Notes: generated from the letters alone by a model not told the origin. Shown: positions 32,749 through 41,215, counted from the stretch's first letter. The stretch is DNA of 64,000 nucleotides from Streptacidiphilus sp. P02-A3a (GCF_014084105.1 NZ_CP048289.1:567922-631921); one strand, 5' to 3'. Made by a program: numbers and translations.

Positions 32749-32883
32749 GCATCTAATCTTCTCTCCGGGCTCTGCTAGCCGCTACTGCTGAGTGGGACGA
32801 GCAGAGGAGGCACAGGGATGCGCGAGGGATACAGCACAGCGGAATAAGGGATCTCCACCGGTATAGGGGAGTGAAGTACCAAT

Positions 32884-32948
32884 GCCGAGAGGCGGCTGCC
32901 GACTGTGACTGAGCATTCGAAATGGCGGATGAGCACTTGTTTTGGCGG
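32884..32948. repeat. left copy of a long inverted repeat flanking the surface-protein gene
   Basis: It starts with GCCGAGAGGCGGCTGCCGAC and continues TGTGACTGAGCATTCGAA, then ATGGCGGATGAGCAC and TTGTTTTGGCGG. The inverse of the same series is at 36011-36084. AAT precedes it and AAT follows the right copy, a possible 3-bp target duplication. Confidence 0.65.
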
Positions 32949-33007
32949 TACGTGTGCTCAGCACCTGGGGTCCCCAAACAGGTCGGGATGTGTGTGGCAG
33001 CAGGAGG

Positions 33008-33042
33008 CCCCGGCTCCTTCGCTGGTGGCGAAGGAACCGGGG
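33008..33042 (-). terminator. terminator of the surface-protein gene
   Basis: CCCCGGCTCCTTCGC and GCGAAGGAACCGGGG pair over 15 bases with one G-U type mismatch and a TGGTG loop, about 40 bases after the stop of the minus-strand gene. Confidence 0.75.
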
Positions 33043-33083
33043 CTGGGTTGCTGATGTAGCCCGTGTCTGGCGGGGGTGGTGGG

Positions 33084-35639
33084 TTAGAAGGCGAAGTAGG
33101 CGGTGTGGGTGCTGCGGTCGGTCAGGGTGAGGGTGAACTGCTGGCAGGTGCCGTGGTAGGTGGTGGGGGTCTTCCAGTTGTAGGTGTAGATCCCGAGCAG
33201 GGGGATGTAGGTGAGGGTGGTGGCGGTGGGGGTGCCGGTGGGGGCGTGGGTGGCGCAGTTGACGGGCTGGCTGGTGGGGGATCCGGCGGCGGTGACGCCC
33301 AGACCCTTGTTGCCGTGCAGGCTGAACGGGACCGGTACGGGCAGGCCCGCGACCCGGGGATTCAGGAAGGGCGGGTTCAGCACGGGCAGCAGGAATCCGG
33401 TGAAGGTGAAGGGGGTGACGTAGGTGTAGTGGTCGGCGCTGCTGGTGGCGCTGGTTCCGCCGACCGTGGTGACCCGCACGTCCACGGTTCCGGCGGTGCC
33501 GGGCGGGGTGGTGGCGGTGCACGTGGTGGCTGTCGCGCAGGTGAAGCTGGTGGCGTTGGTGCTGCCGAAGGTGAGCGCGGTGGCGCCGGTCAGGTTGGTG
33601 CCGGTGATCGTGACGGTGGTGCCGCCGGCGGTGGTGCCGGTGGCGGGGCTGACCGAGGTCACCGTGGGTGCGGCAACGTAGGTGTAGCGGTCGGCGCTGC
33701 TGGTGGCGCTGGTTCCGCCGACCGTGGTGACCCGCACGTCCACGGTTCCGGCGCTCTCGGCGGGGGTGGTGGCGGTGCAGGTGGTGGCGGTGCACGAGAC
33801 GGCGGTGGCCGGGTGGCCCGCGCCGAAGGTCACAGCGGTCGCGCCGGCCAGGCCGGTGCCGGTGATCGTGACGGTGGTGCCGCCCGCGAGCGGACCGGCA
33901 CCGGGACTGACGGCGATCACCACGGGTGCGGCGACGTAGGTGTACTGGTCGGCGCTGCTGGTTGCACTGGTCCCGCCCGGAGCGGTGACCTGGACATCAA
34001 CCGTCCCCGCCGAACCGGCGGGGGTGGTGGCGGTGCAGGTGGTGGCGGTGCAGGACACGGCGGTGGCCGGGTTCCCGGTCCCGAAGTTGATCGCGGTGAC
34101 GCCGGCGAGGTTGGTGCCGGTGACGGTGACCGTGGTGCCGCCGCCGGCCGGGCCGGACGAGGGGCTGACGGCGGTGACGGTGGGTGCGGCGGTGTAGGTG
34201 TACTGGTCGGCGCTGCTGGTGGCGCTGGTCCCGCCGGGGGTGGTGACCTGCACGTCCACGGTTCCGGCGCTCTCGGCAGGGGCGGTGGCGGTGCAAGTGG
34301 TGGCGGTGCAGGTCACGGCTGTGGCCGGGTTCCCGGCCCCGAAGGTCACAGCGGTCGCGCCGGCCAGGCCGGTGCCGGTGATCGTGACGGTGGTGCCGCC
34401 CGCGAGCGGACCGGCACCGGGACTGACGGCGATCACCGCGGGTGCGGCGATGTAGGTGTACTGGTCGGCGCTGCTGGTGGCGCTGGTCCCGCCGGGGGTG
34501 GTGACCTGCACGTCCACAGTGCCGGGGGTTCCGGCGGGGGCGGTGGCGGTGCAGGTGGTGTCGGTGCACGTCACGGCTGTGGCCGGGTTGCCCGCGCCGA
34601 AGGTGACCGAGGTTTCGCCGGTGAAGTTCGTGCCGGTGACAGTCACCACCGTGCCCCCGGCTGCCGGGCCGGTTGTCGGGCTGACGGCGGTGACGGTGGG
34701 CGCGTCCTGGGTGAAGGTGAACACGATGGAGCCGTCGCCCGCGTTGTAGCCGTCGGTCAGGGTCGAGGTGGCCCCGGGGTAGGTGCTGGTGGTCAGGCTG
34801 GAACCGCCGCCGCCGCTGCCGCCGCCTCCCCCGACTATGGAGCTTCCGTCGTAGTCGGCCGCGCCCCCGCCGCCGGCTCCGCCGGAGCCGTAGCCGGCGC
34901 CTCCGTACCCCCCGACCCCGGCCGGGACGTAGGTGTTGCCGGTGAGAGTGCCGCCTGCGGCGTTGGGGAAGGACCCGGCGCTGCCCGAGGCACCCGGGCC
35001 CAGGCCGCTGCCGCCCGCACCGCCCGCGCCGCCCGCGGTCGCGGTACCGGCGCCGCCCGCGCCGCCGCCACCGGCCCCGGCGGCTGCGGTGCCGGCGGTC
35101 CCCGCGCTGCCGCTGTCGCCACCGGGATTGCCGGCCTGCGGAAGCGGTCCGCCCGAGGGCTCGCTGGCGCCGCCGCCGGATCCGGCGGTCAGCAGGGCAG
35201 TGCCGGTCGACGTCGTCACATCGACCAGGCCGCCACCCTGTGCGGGGGCGATATAGCTGGCCCCGGCTACACCGTTTTGGCCCTGGGATCCGACGTTGAC
35301 GTCGAGGACCTGCCCGGCGGTGACGGCCAGGCTCGCGGTCACCAGCGCGCCCTTGCCTCCGGGCACGCTGCCCCAGGCCCCGCCGCCGGCACCTTGCAGG
35401 GTGACCGCTGCGCCGGTGACGTCGGCCGGCACGGTGACGCTGCCGGCGCCCCCTGCCGTACAGGTGATGGTGGTCGTGGCACCGGAGGCGACCGGGGCGC
35501 CGCACACCCCGGTGGACGCCTGCGCCGGGGCGGCCAGCGCCACCAGGCCGACCAGGGCCAGGGACCCGGCGGAGGCCAGCGCCACTAAGCGCGAGGCACC
35601 GCGGGCGATCGGTGGACGGGATCGGGTGGTCGAGAACAT
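33084..35639 (-). CDS. secreted Gly-rich protein with five IPT/TIG repeats
   Basis: 851 residues from ATG 35639, preceded by GGGGGGAG. A basic N-terminus and hydrophobic core ending ALAAPAQAS form a signal peptide of about 40 residues. A beta-rich, then Gly/Ala/Ser-rich segment (about 80-270) resembles PGRS-like or elastomeric repeats. Five IPT/TIG domains follow, each about 86 residues with VSP..GP..GGT.VT.TG and GTVDV.VTT.GGTSATSSAD.YTY. The C-terminal 130 residues include a CATHAPT and a CQQF Cys. There is no sortase motif. It is probably an exported cell-surface or adhesive protein. Confidence 0.85.
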   Translation of the reverse strand: MFSTTRSRPPIARGASRLVALASAGSLALVGLVALAAPAQASTGVCGAPVASGATTTITCTAGGAGSVTVPADVTGAAVTLQGAGGGAWGSVPGGKGALVTASLAVTAGQVLDVNVGSQGQNGVAGASYIAPAQGGGLVDVTTSTGTALLTAGSGGGASEPSGGPLPQAGNPGGDSGSAGTAGTAAAGAGGGGAGGAGTATAGGAGGAGGSGLGPGASGSAGSFPNAAGGTLTGNTYVPAGVGGYGGAGYGSGGAGGGGAADYDGSSIVGGGGGSGGGGSSLTTSTYPGATSTLTDGYNAGDGSIVFTFTQDAPTVTAVSPTTGPAAGGTVVTVTGTNFTGETSVTFGAGNPATAVTCTDTTCTATAPAGTPGTVDVQVTTPGGTSATSSADQYTYIAAPAVIAVSPGAGPLAGGTTVTITGTGLAGATAVTFGAGNPATAVTCTATTCTATAPAESAGTVDVQVTTPGGTSATSSADQYTYTAAPTVTAVSPSSGPAGGGTTVTVTGTNLAGVTAINFGTGNPATAVSCTATTCTATTPAGSAGTVDVQVTAPGGTSATSSADQYTYVAAPVVIAVSPGAGPLAGGTTVTITGTGLAGATAVTFGAGHPATAVSCTATTCTATTPAESAGTVDVRVTTVGGTSATSSADRYTYVAAPTVTSVSPATGTTAGGTTVTITGTNLTGATALTFGSTNATSFTCATATTCTATTPPGTAGTVDVRVTTVGGTSATSSADHYTYVTPFTFTGFLLPVLNPPFLNPRVAGLPVPVPFSLHGNKGLGVTAAGSPTSQPVNCATHAPTGTPTATTLTYIPLLGIYTYNWKTPTTYHGTCQQFTLTLTDRSTHTAYFAF
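33418..34710 (-). repeat. five tandem IPT-encoding repeats (mostly 258-bp period)
   Basis: Phrases such as GTGTACTGGTCGGCGCTGCT and GTGATCGTGACGGTGGTGCC recur at about 258-bp spacing; one spacing is 237 bp. Domains 2 and 4 are almost identical (both start VIAVSPGAGPLAGG), which indicates recent duplication or gene conversion. Confidence 0.8.
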
Positions 35640-36094
35640 GAAGGTCTCCCCCCTCATCTGCGCACCCCGGCGGCAGGGAGACCGATGGCCTCCCTGCGAC
35701 CGCCGCGGCGCGTTACTGCGACGGCCACACCCCGGGACAGCGGCAGGCAAACCGGGCATACGAGACCGGCACGTCAACTCACCTACACGACAGGGAACTT
35801 AGTGCACATGTCCGTCACGGCAACCATGGCACACACACAACCTTCACGGGTGCGAACAACCGCACCAATCCGGCGAGACGCACTCACACACCGCAAGACG
35901 ACCAAAATATGCACAGATAGCGCACTTAGTTGATCGGAAACGGTCGAGTCCGGTCGTCCTAGGCGCGGAGCCGCCAACCGAGGCGGACACCGGCCCCTCC
36001 ATCCGCGCCTCCGCCAACAAGAGTGCTCAGATCCGCCACTTCGACTGCACAGTCACACCGACATGTCGGCAGCCGCCTCTCGGCAATTCAGTGG
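35640..36094. other. 455-bp stretch upstream of the surface-protein gene
   Basis: It holds the ribosome-binding site and promoter region of the surface-protein gene, an unusually A-rich, C-rich tract near 35810-35935, and the right inverted repeat at 36011-36084. No convincing gene was seen. Confidence 0.5.
36011..36084. repeat. right copy of the long inverted repeat flanking the surface-protein gene
   Basis: Read in reverse complement it gives GCCGAGAGGCGGCTGCCGAC, then an extra ATGTCGG, then TGTGACTGTGCAGTCGAA, TGGCGGATCTGAGCAC and TTGTTGGCGG. The first 20 bases are identical to the left copy and the rest is similar with small indels. Confidence 0.65.
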
Positions 36095-36328
36095 TCAACC
36101 GCGGTTGTCGCCTTTGGGTAGTGCGCCTCGAAAGTCGCAGCCGGGGCACTGGTCCTCGCCCTGGATATGGCCCTCGTACCAGCCGTGAACGGCAGCGTGC
36201 AGGATCGCGTCCTGCACCGAGGCTTCGCCGTTCTGGACTGATGCGATGGCGTTGCCGACGATCACCCGGAGCGCGGCGTTGTCAGGCGAAGGGAACGGAG
36301 GGGACGGCATCGGCGATTCGGACGTCAT
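36095..36328 (-). CDS. small hypothetical protein
   Basis: 77 residues from ATG 36328. NAALRVIVGNAIASVQNG then AILHAAVHGWYEGHIQ looks helical, and DQCPGCDFRGALP gives one CxxC. It is the downstream-most gene of the long minus-strand region. No family was recognised. Confidence 0.55.
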   Translation of the reverse strand: MTSESPMPSPPFPSPDNAALRVIVGNAIASVQNGEASVQDAILHAAVHGWYEGHIQGEDQCPGCDFRGALPKGDNRG

Positions 36329-36360
36329 GAACGCAGAATAGGGGCGGGCATGACTGCTGG

Positions 36361-36597
36361 TCAGCCGGTCGGCTCGATCCCGCGAGCAGCGGTGCCGTGC
36401 AGGTCGCTGCGGAATCCTCGTCCGAGGGGTCGCCAGTCCTGGAAGGTGGTGGGCCTCCAGCGCGGCCGGTCCGGAACGCTGGTGTCGTCGGGGTCAGGTA
36501 TGGTGCCCCGGCTCTTGCGGCTGCGGGCGGCGCGGACGCTGATGCCCAGGTGAGCGGCGATCTCCGGATACCCCCAGAGCTGCTGGTCGTCGGCCAT
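36361..36597 (-). CDS. small HTH DNA-binding protein (AlpA/MerR-like)
   Basis: 78 residues from ATG 36597 with GAGGAGG upstream. LWGYPEIAAHLGISVRAARSRKSRGTIPDPD is a winged-helix excisionase-like pattern in which the wing reads a target motif after the RSRKSRG helix. Proteins of this kind act as excisionases or regulators on integrative elements. Confidence 0.7.
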   Translation of the reverse strand: MADDQQLWGYPEIAAHLGISVRAARSRKSRGTIPDPDDTSVPDRPRWRPTTFQDWRPLGRGFRSDLHGTAARGIEPTG

Positions 36598-36702
36598 CGT
36601 GTCCTCCTCGTTCGTCGGTGATGAGCGTACGCAACATGCGGCTGGACATGCGGCAAGGCCGCCCCTGCCTGTTCGGCGTGGGGCGGCCTTCTGCGGATTC
36701 GG

Positions 36703-37032
36703 TCAGACCTGGGCGAGGCGGTTCGACAGGTCGAGGGCGGCGGTCGCGACGGCGAGGGCGGCGCAGAGGCCGAGGACCTCGTGGACGGTCGGGCGGATCA
36801 GGCGCGGCCAGTCGTCCGGCGCGGCGGGCCAGGAGGCGAGGTGCACCTCGGTGGTGGCCAGGCCCAGGTGGGCCGTGACGTCCCAGCCTGCGATGGGGGC
36901 GGGCTCCCAGTGCAGGCGGACGCGGCCGAGTGGGAGTCTGGGGGCATCGAGGGCGAGCCAGGCGACGTCGAGCGGCCCGTCCGGCTGGGCCGAGACGCGC
37001 TGGACGAGCGCGCCGCTCACGCCGTTCGGCAT
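36703..37032 (-). CDS. hypothetical protein
   Basis: 109 residues if ATG 37032 is the start; no ribosome-binding site is evident and a longer form is possible. VRLHWEPAPIAGWDVTAHLGLATTEVHLA suggests a beta-sheet, and the C-terminus (VLGLCAALAVATAALDLSNRLAQV) is a long hydrophobic helix. No family was recognised. Confidence 0.45.
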   Translation of the reverse strand: MPNGVSGALVQRVSAQPDGPLDVAWLALDAPRLPLGRVRLHWEPAPIAGWDVTAHLGLATTEVHLASWPAAPDDWPRLIRPTVHEVLGLCAALAVATAALDLSNRLAQV

Positions 37033-37124
37033 GGGCCGGAGCGCGAGGCCCAGCAGCGGGAGAAGGGGCGAGGGAAGGGGGCGCGGTGAGATAGGGGCCT
37101 CCGGGGCAGGTCGGTGGGGCTGGG

Positions 37125-37337
37125 TCAGGCCCAGGCGAAGGCGTCGCTGACCTCCGCCGGGAGGTAGCCCTCCTGGCCGTCGTCGGCGATGAACGCCCTG
37201 CCGTCGCGGACGACGACCTCGGCTCCCACGTAGTGGGTGAACGGGAAATCGGGGTTGATGGCGAGGCGGATCGGCAGGTTGGGGTCGAGGCCCTGGAGCT
37301 GGCTGAGCAGGTGGCCGACGGTCAGGTAGTGGGGCAT
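37125..37337 (-). CDS. small hypothetical protein
   Basis: 70 residues from ATG 37337 with CCGGAGG upstream. LTVGHLLSQLQGLDPNLPIRLA and the following beta-type sequence form a compact alpha/beta protein of a kind often seen on actinomycete plasmids and phages. Function unknown. Confidence 0.6.
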   Translation of the reverse strand: MPHYLTVGHLLSQLQGLDPNLPIRLAINPDFPFTHYVGAEVVVRDGRAFIADDGQEGYLPAEVSDAFAWA

Positions 37338-37379
37338 GGGAACCTCCGGGAGGGATGAGCGGGCGGGGATGATGGTGCG

Positions 37380-37641
37380 TCAGGAGCCGTCGAGACGGAG
37401 TAGGTCGCGGAGGGCCTTGAAGTCCTTGGGGTGGCTGGCGAGGTGCCGCTTGCGGTTCTCGTTGACGTAGCCCTTGCCGTGGTCCTTTCATCTGCCAGTT
37501 GCCGCAGGAGCAGATGGCCTGGGTGTAGGCGCGGCCGGGGCAGTCGGGGTGGAGCGGCTTTCCGGAGCTGGTGTGCTTGTGCTCGGCCGGGCAGGCGGTG
37601 CCGTCGGCATGGTGGTTGGTGAGCGGGGCGCGGAATGGCAC
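37380..37641 (-). pseudogene. small Cys/His protein gene with a +1 frameshift
   Basis: From GTG 37641 the frame reads VPFRAPLTNHHADGTACPAEH and on through CPGRAYTQAICSCGNWQMK. The sensible continuation DHGKGYVNENRKRHLASHP then KDFKALRDLLRLDGS lies in the next frame. Removing one A from ATGAAAGGACC (plus-strand TTT at 37486-37488) joins them. The intact product would be a zinc-binding-type protein of about 86 residues. It could be a real mutation, recoding or an assembly error. Confidence 0.65.
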
Positions 37642-37711
37642 GGTGAATTCCCTCGTGGTCGGGGGTGGAAAAATCGGGCAACCGGGTTGGACGGCTCCCA
37701 GGTGTGCACGG

Positions 37712-37879
37712 TCATTCGATGTCGCGCTGCCACTGGCGTTGTTCGGCACGACGGGCGGCACGGCGACGGACGGACTTGGTGCGGCGGCCGTGCTGACCGG
37801 GGAAGTAGAAGCAGGTGCAGCGTCGGGCGTAGGTGCATTTGCGGCGGTAGCCGGGCCGGGTGGCCAAGAGCATGCGCAT
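37712..37879 (-). CDS. small basic protein
   Basis: 55 residues from ATG 37879 with AGGAGAG upstream. RPGYRRKCTYARRCTCFYFPG contains three Cys, and the remainder is Arg-rich (KSVRRRAARRAEQRQWQRD). It is likely to bind nucleic acid. Family unknown. Confidence 0.5.
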   Translation of the reverse strand: MRMLLATRPGYRRKCTYARRCTCFYFPGQHGRRTKSVRRRAARRAEQRQWQRDIE

Positions 37880-37938
37880 GGTCGGGCTCTCCTGGGCGGT
37901 GGGTGCAGGTTGAGGAGCAGATCGGTGCCGAGACGGAG

Positions 37939-38286
37939 TCAGCGGCTGGGGCGCGCGATGAGCGCGGCGAGGAATCCGGCGACGGCCTCGGAGGGGGTGT
38001 GGAGGCCGAACTCCTGGACCCACGGGTCGCCTTCGGTGGGCTGGACCCGGACCTGCCAGACGGTGCCGCGCTTCCAGGCGTCGGAGTCTTCGGGGAGCCA
38101 GCCGACGTAGACGCGACCGTCCGGACTCGTGATGTGGACGTTCGCCTCCGGGGTGGCGACGATCGCCCAGCCGAGGGCGTCGAGGAGGTCGAGCACGGGG
38201 CCCGCGCAGTGGTCCGAGGAGAGCCAGGAGCGCTCCTCCACGGCGGGGCGGACGAGGGCGGGCAGGAGGGCGGCGGGGGTGTTCAC
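37939..38286 (-). CDS. DUF317-domain protein
   Basis: 115 residues from GTG 38286 with GAAGGGA upstream. VHITSPDGRVYVGWLPEDSD, VWQVRVQPTEGDPWVQEFG then TPSEAVAGFLAALIA is the DUF317 core. This family is common on Streptomyces mobile elements and its function is unknown. A second DUF317-like gene lies at 39282. Confidence 0.75.
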   Translation of the reverse strand: MNTPAALLPALVRPAVEERSWLSSDHCAGPVLDLLDALGWAIVATPEANVHITSPDGRVYVGWLPEDSDAWKRGTVWQVRVQPTEGDPWVQEFGLHTPSEAVAGFLAALIARPSR

Positions 38287-38389
38287 GGTTGGACGTTCCC
38301 TTCGTTGACCTGCGGTTTTTCCCGACACCCGTACGTTGGCATGCAGTGTGCCGAAGTACGTAGTCGTTTCCCGGGGGAGGACGTCTGCC

Positions 38390-39028
38390 GTGGGCGAACC
38401 GACCGTCCGAGGTGCACGACCGGTACCCCGGGAATGGATCAGCGGACGCAGTTGTCGTACGGGGGTTGCGGCGCTGGGTCGCACTGAGCCGGAGGGGGCC
38501 AGGCGCGTGGCGGAGCCGAGCAGACATTGGGACGGAGCCGGGCTGGAGCGCAAGATCCGGGCGGCCGGGCGGCAGTGGACCGTCGGAGACATCGCGATGG
38601 TCGCCGACGGGCAGTGGGCCGTCGGTGCCCAGTCCGATGGACGGGATCACGAGGTGGCAGTGGTGGAGCGCCGGATCGCCGACGGGCGTCGCGTCGAGCT
38701 GACGTTGGAGGAGCTGGCCCGCGCGGTGGGCTCCTGTATCGGGGATGCCCACCGCGACGAGGACCTCGCCTTACCGGTCAGCGGCCTGGCCTCAGCCTGG
38801 CCCCGGACGGGCCGACAGCGGCCGATGGGGCGGGCTGGTCGGGTGCCTGGCCCAGGGCACGCGGTGCGTGCCCGGAGCGGGCGACAGCGGCCTGGGTCAG
38901 CCGGACCGCCGGGGCCGCCCGGTCTGGGGTGTCGGAGGCTGTACGCGCTTCGATCACGTGGCCGATGGCCTGCAGGGCGGTACGGCTCTCGGCCTGGGCG
39001 ACGCGCAGGTCCGCTGCCGAGCTGGTGA
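38390..39028 (+). CDS. possible plus-strand gene inside the minus-strand region
   Basis: GTG 38390 has GGGGGAGG eight bases upstream. The frame up to about 38780 (ERKIRAAGRQWTVGDIAMV, EVAVVERRIADGRRVELTLEEL) has good third-position G/C. Beyond 38780 it only shadows the opposing gene, so the natural stop may have been lost. It is the only plus-strand candidate between 36.1 and 64 kb. No family was recognised. Confidence 0.35.
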   Translation: MGEPTVRGARPVPREWISGRSCRTGVAALGRTEPEGARRVAEPSRHWDGAGLERKIRAAGRQWTVGDIAMVADGQWAVGAQSDGRDHEVAVVERRIADGRRVELTLEELARAVGSCIGDAHRDEDLALPVSGLASAWPRTGRQRPMGRAGRVPGPGHAVRARSGRQRPGSAGPPGPPGLGCRRLYALRSRGRWPAGRYGSRPGRRAGPLPSW

Positions 39029-39269
39029 TCCGCTCCAGGTCGTAGAAGACCGGCACCTGACCGGGCCGAGTGAGGGCGTGCAAACGGTCCTGGTACACGG
39101 CGACGGCGTTGTCGGTGACGACCAGCGCCGAGCGGATGTGCATCGCCGACCGCAGGAGCGCGTCCTGCACGGGCCGTTGGACTGAGGCGGCTACTAGCGT
39201 GGCTATCGGTTGGCCCCAGGTTTGCTCGATGAGCGCGTCGGCCTGTTCGAGTGCGGTGGGAGTGGACAC
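38778..39269 (-). CDS. hypothetical protein
   Basis: 163 residues from GTG 39269 with GGGAGAAG upstream. The first 120 residues are helical (ALEQADALIEQTWGQPIATL, VQDALLRSAMHIRSALVV). The last 45 are Ala/Pro/Arg-rich and end in RPGR, similar in character to other tails of this region. Confidence 0.6.
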   Translation of the reverse strand: MSTPTALEQADALIEQTWGQPIATLVAASVQRPVQDALLRSAMHIRSALVVTDNAVAVYQDRLHALTRPGQVPVFYDLERITSSAADLRVAQAESRTALQAIGHVIEARTASDTPDRAAPAVRLTQAAVARSGHAPRALGQAPDQPAPSAAVGPSGARLRPGR

Positions 39270-39281
39270 GGCTTCTCCCGA

Positions 39282-40169
39282 TCATCGGCGCGGACGCGCG
39301 GCGCCGGCCGCCGCGCCCGCAGGATGGTTGGCCGCTGCCGCCCAAGCCGTGGAGGCGGAACTGGAGGGGCGCACGGTGGAGCGGGCGCGTGCGACCGTGG
39401 CCCGCTGGAAGGCGGCGGTGACGGCTGCCTGCCGGGCGTCACGGGGAGTCGGGGCCCTAGGGACCGAGGGCTGGAGCGGCGCGACCGGGGTGAGGCGGAC
39501 CAGGTGGACGACCTCCGCGTGGATCATGTGGCGTTCACGCACGACGGGAGCGGGGTCGGCCATCGCCGCTGCGGTCGCGGCCACCAGGTGGACCGGCGTG
39601 CCGCTGGTGAAGGTCGCCTCCGCCCGGGTGCCCCACCCTGGTGGCCCGGCCCACAGGGTCCAGAGCGGATCGCGGTTGCTGCTGCGGGGATCGAGCAGCA
39701 GCCCGGCCTCCCTGTCGGGCGCCAGGAGTTCCACGGTGCCCAGCTCCGCTCCGCCGTCGCGCTGCCAACCTGCCGCCTTCAGCGTCCTTCCCACCTCCGT
39801 GTAGCCGGTCCTCGGCGCGGTCAGGAAGCGGTCGGAGTCCCACGCCCAGTCCTGCGCGAGGGCGTTGGTCAGACCGGCCACGATCTCGGGCGGGAAGTTC
39901 TGGTTGCAGACAGCGGTCCACGCGGGCGCCTCCAGGGGGCGCTCGTAGGCGGCGATGCGCCACAGGTCGTAGTCGTCGCCGAAGAACCCGATCTGGATGC
40001 GGGAGTCCGGCGAGCTGACGATGTAGCTGCCCAGGTCGTCCACCTGGTGCGGCCAGCCCAGGCGTTGGACCGGGGCGAAGCCCGCGTCGCCGGCGTAGCT
40101 GCTGCCTGCCAGGTAGCGGGGGCTGACGTGGTACTCGTCCCACTTCGGGTCGGTCCAGTCGGTTGACAT
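39282..40169 (-). CDS. DUF317-like protein with a disordered tail
   Basis: 295 residues from ATG 40169. VSPRYLAGSSYAGDAGFAPVQ, GWPHQVDDLGSYIVSSPDSR and FGDDYDLWRIAAYERPLEAP, repeated in looser form after residue 110, match the two-repeat DUF317 layout. The C-terminal 70 residues are Ala/Arg/Pro-rich and end in ARPRR. Function unknown. Confidence 0.7.
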   Translation of the reverse strand: MSTDWTDPKWDEYHVSPRYLAGSSYAGDAGFAPVQRLGWPHQVDDLGSYIVSSPDSRIQIGFFGDDYDLWRIAAYERPLEAPAWTAVCNQNFPPEIVAGLTNALAQDWAWDSDRFLTAPRTGYTEVGRTLKAAGWQRDGGAELGTVELLAPDREAGLLLDPRSSNRDPLWTLWAGPPGWGTRAEATFTSGTPVHLVAATAAAMADPAPVVRERHMIHAEVVHLVRLTPVAPLQPSVPRAPTPRDARQAAVTAAFQRATVARARSTVRPSSSASTAWAAAANHPAGAAAGAARPRR

Positions 40170-40313
40170 TTCGGGCTCCAAACAGGGGGGACGGGGCGAT
40201 GAGGGACGGCCGGGGGCGGTGTGGCCGGGCACGGGGCCAGAGGCGGTACACGGCGCCGGCAGGCAGCCGAGCGAACGGCGGGCAAGCGGATCTGGTGCTT
40301 GACGGCACGTCGG

Positions 40314-41147
40314 TCACCGGACCCGGGCGGGCGCGGACCGGGCGGTGACAGCCGCCGGCATCTGCGGCTGCGGCGAGTGGCTGAACAGGGCACTCGGGAC
40401 GGCGGCACTGCGGCGCAGGGCTGCCGCGGTTCGGATGCCGTCCGAACCCAGCGGGACACCGGTATGGGCGCGGCTGACTGTTGCGACGGGAGCCGGGGGT
40501 GAGGGATGCCGCCGCGTGGCGACGGGGTTGGTCCATTGCTTGACTGCCGCGTAGACCGGGCCGAGCGCCCGCCCGGCGTCGGTCAGGACGTAGGGGTCGC
40601 CGTGGCGCGATCCGGTCCGGGTGACCAGGCCGTCGATCTGAAGGCGGCGAAGCCGCGGTGGCGCGGTGCCTTGGTCTAGGCCGGCCTCCTCGGCGAGGTG
40701 ACTGAACCGCATGGGCCCGCCCTTGTCGAGGATCTGGACTATTGCGGTCGTATGCCGCAGGTGTAGACGGCGCACGGCGTCCTCGACGCGTTCGGCACCG
40801 GCCACCTTGCCGAGCGACAGGTGCGTCTGGGACCAGGCTGAGAGGGCGCCGTGCACCTGGGACAGCGATTCGCCGGCCGTGCTGAGTCGGTACGGAGCCC
40901 AGCGACCTTCAGCACGGGTGACCAGCCCATCAGCGTGCATCTGGGCCAGCCGCTTGCTGACGAACGGATCTCCGACGAAGGGTAGTTGGGCGCTGACCTC
41001 CCGCACGCGCATGGGGCGACCCTTCTGTGCCATGGTCTGCGCCACCCAGGTGGTCCACTTCGGGGCTATCAGGGATAGGGCGTCCTCGACGCGCTGGGCG
41101 TCGACCGAACCGATCGGGGAGGCAGTGGGCTGAACGGGGGTGGACAT
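40314..41147 (-). CDS. double winged-helix (HxlR-like) regulator
   Basis: 277 residues from ATG 41147. Two HxlR-type units follow each other: ALSLIAPKWTTWVAQTMAQKG with DPFVSKRLAQMHADGLV, and AVRRLHLRHTTAIVQIL with GTAPPRLRRLQIDGLVTR then YVLTDAGRALGPVYAAVKQW. HxlR proteins normally dimerise; here both halves are in one chain. The tail contains IRTAAALRRSA and ends ARVR. It is a likely regulator of the transfer region. Confidence 0.75.
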   Translation of the reverse strand: MSTPVQPTASPIGSVDAQRVEDALSLIAPKWTTWVAQTMAQKGRPMRVREVSAQLPFVGDPFVSKRLAQMHADGLVTRAEGRWAPYRLSTAGESLSQVHGALSAWSQTHLSLGKVAGAERVEDAVRRLHLRHTTAIVQILDKGGPMRFSHLAEEAGLDQGTAPPRLRRLQIDGLVTRTGSRHGDPYVLTDAGRALGPVYAAVKQWTNPVATRRHPSPPAPVATVSRAHTGVPLGSDGIRTAAALRRSAAVPSALFSHSPQPQMPAAVTARSAPARVR

Positions 41148-41215
41148 GGGGCGAACTCCATTGGGGGGATGGCCATTTCGAGGCGGATGGTGGGACCGAG
41201 GGTCAGTGAGTGGCG

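Larger units (their letters stand above)
32749..33083. other. 335-bp stretch without a gene
   Basis: It lies between the DUF3223 start and the surface-protein stop. It contains the left inverted repeat (32884-32948) and the terminator hairpin (33008-33042). No convincing coding frame is present. Confidence 0.6.

Noticed and set aside
33418-34710. Regular repeats as a possible CRISPR array
   Set aside because: The repeat unit is about 258 bp and encodes IPT protein domains; there are no short repeats with unique spacers and no cas genes.
33063-35588. 841-residue plus-strand open frame opposite the surface-protein gene
   Set aside because: It is Gly-rich only because it mirrors the repetitive opposite strand. 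The minus frame has a signal peptide, ribosome-binding site and IPT domains.
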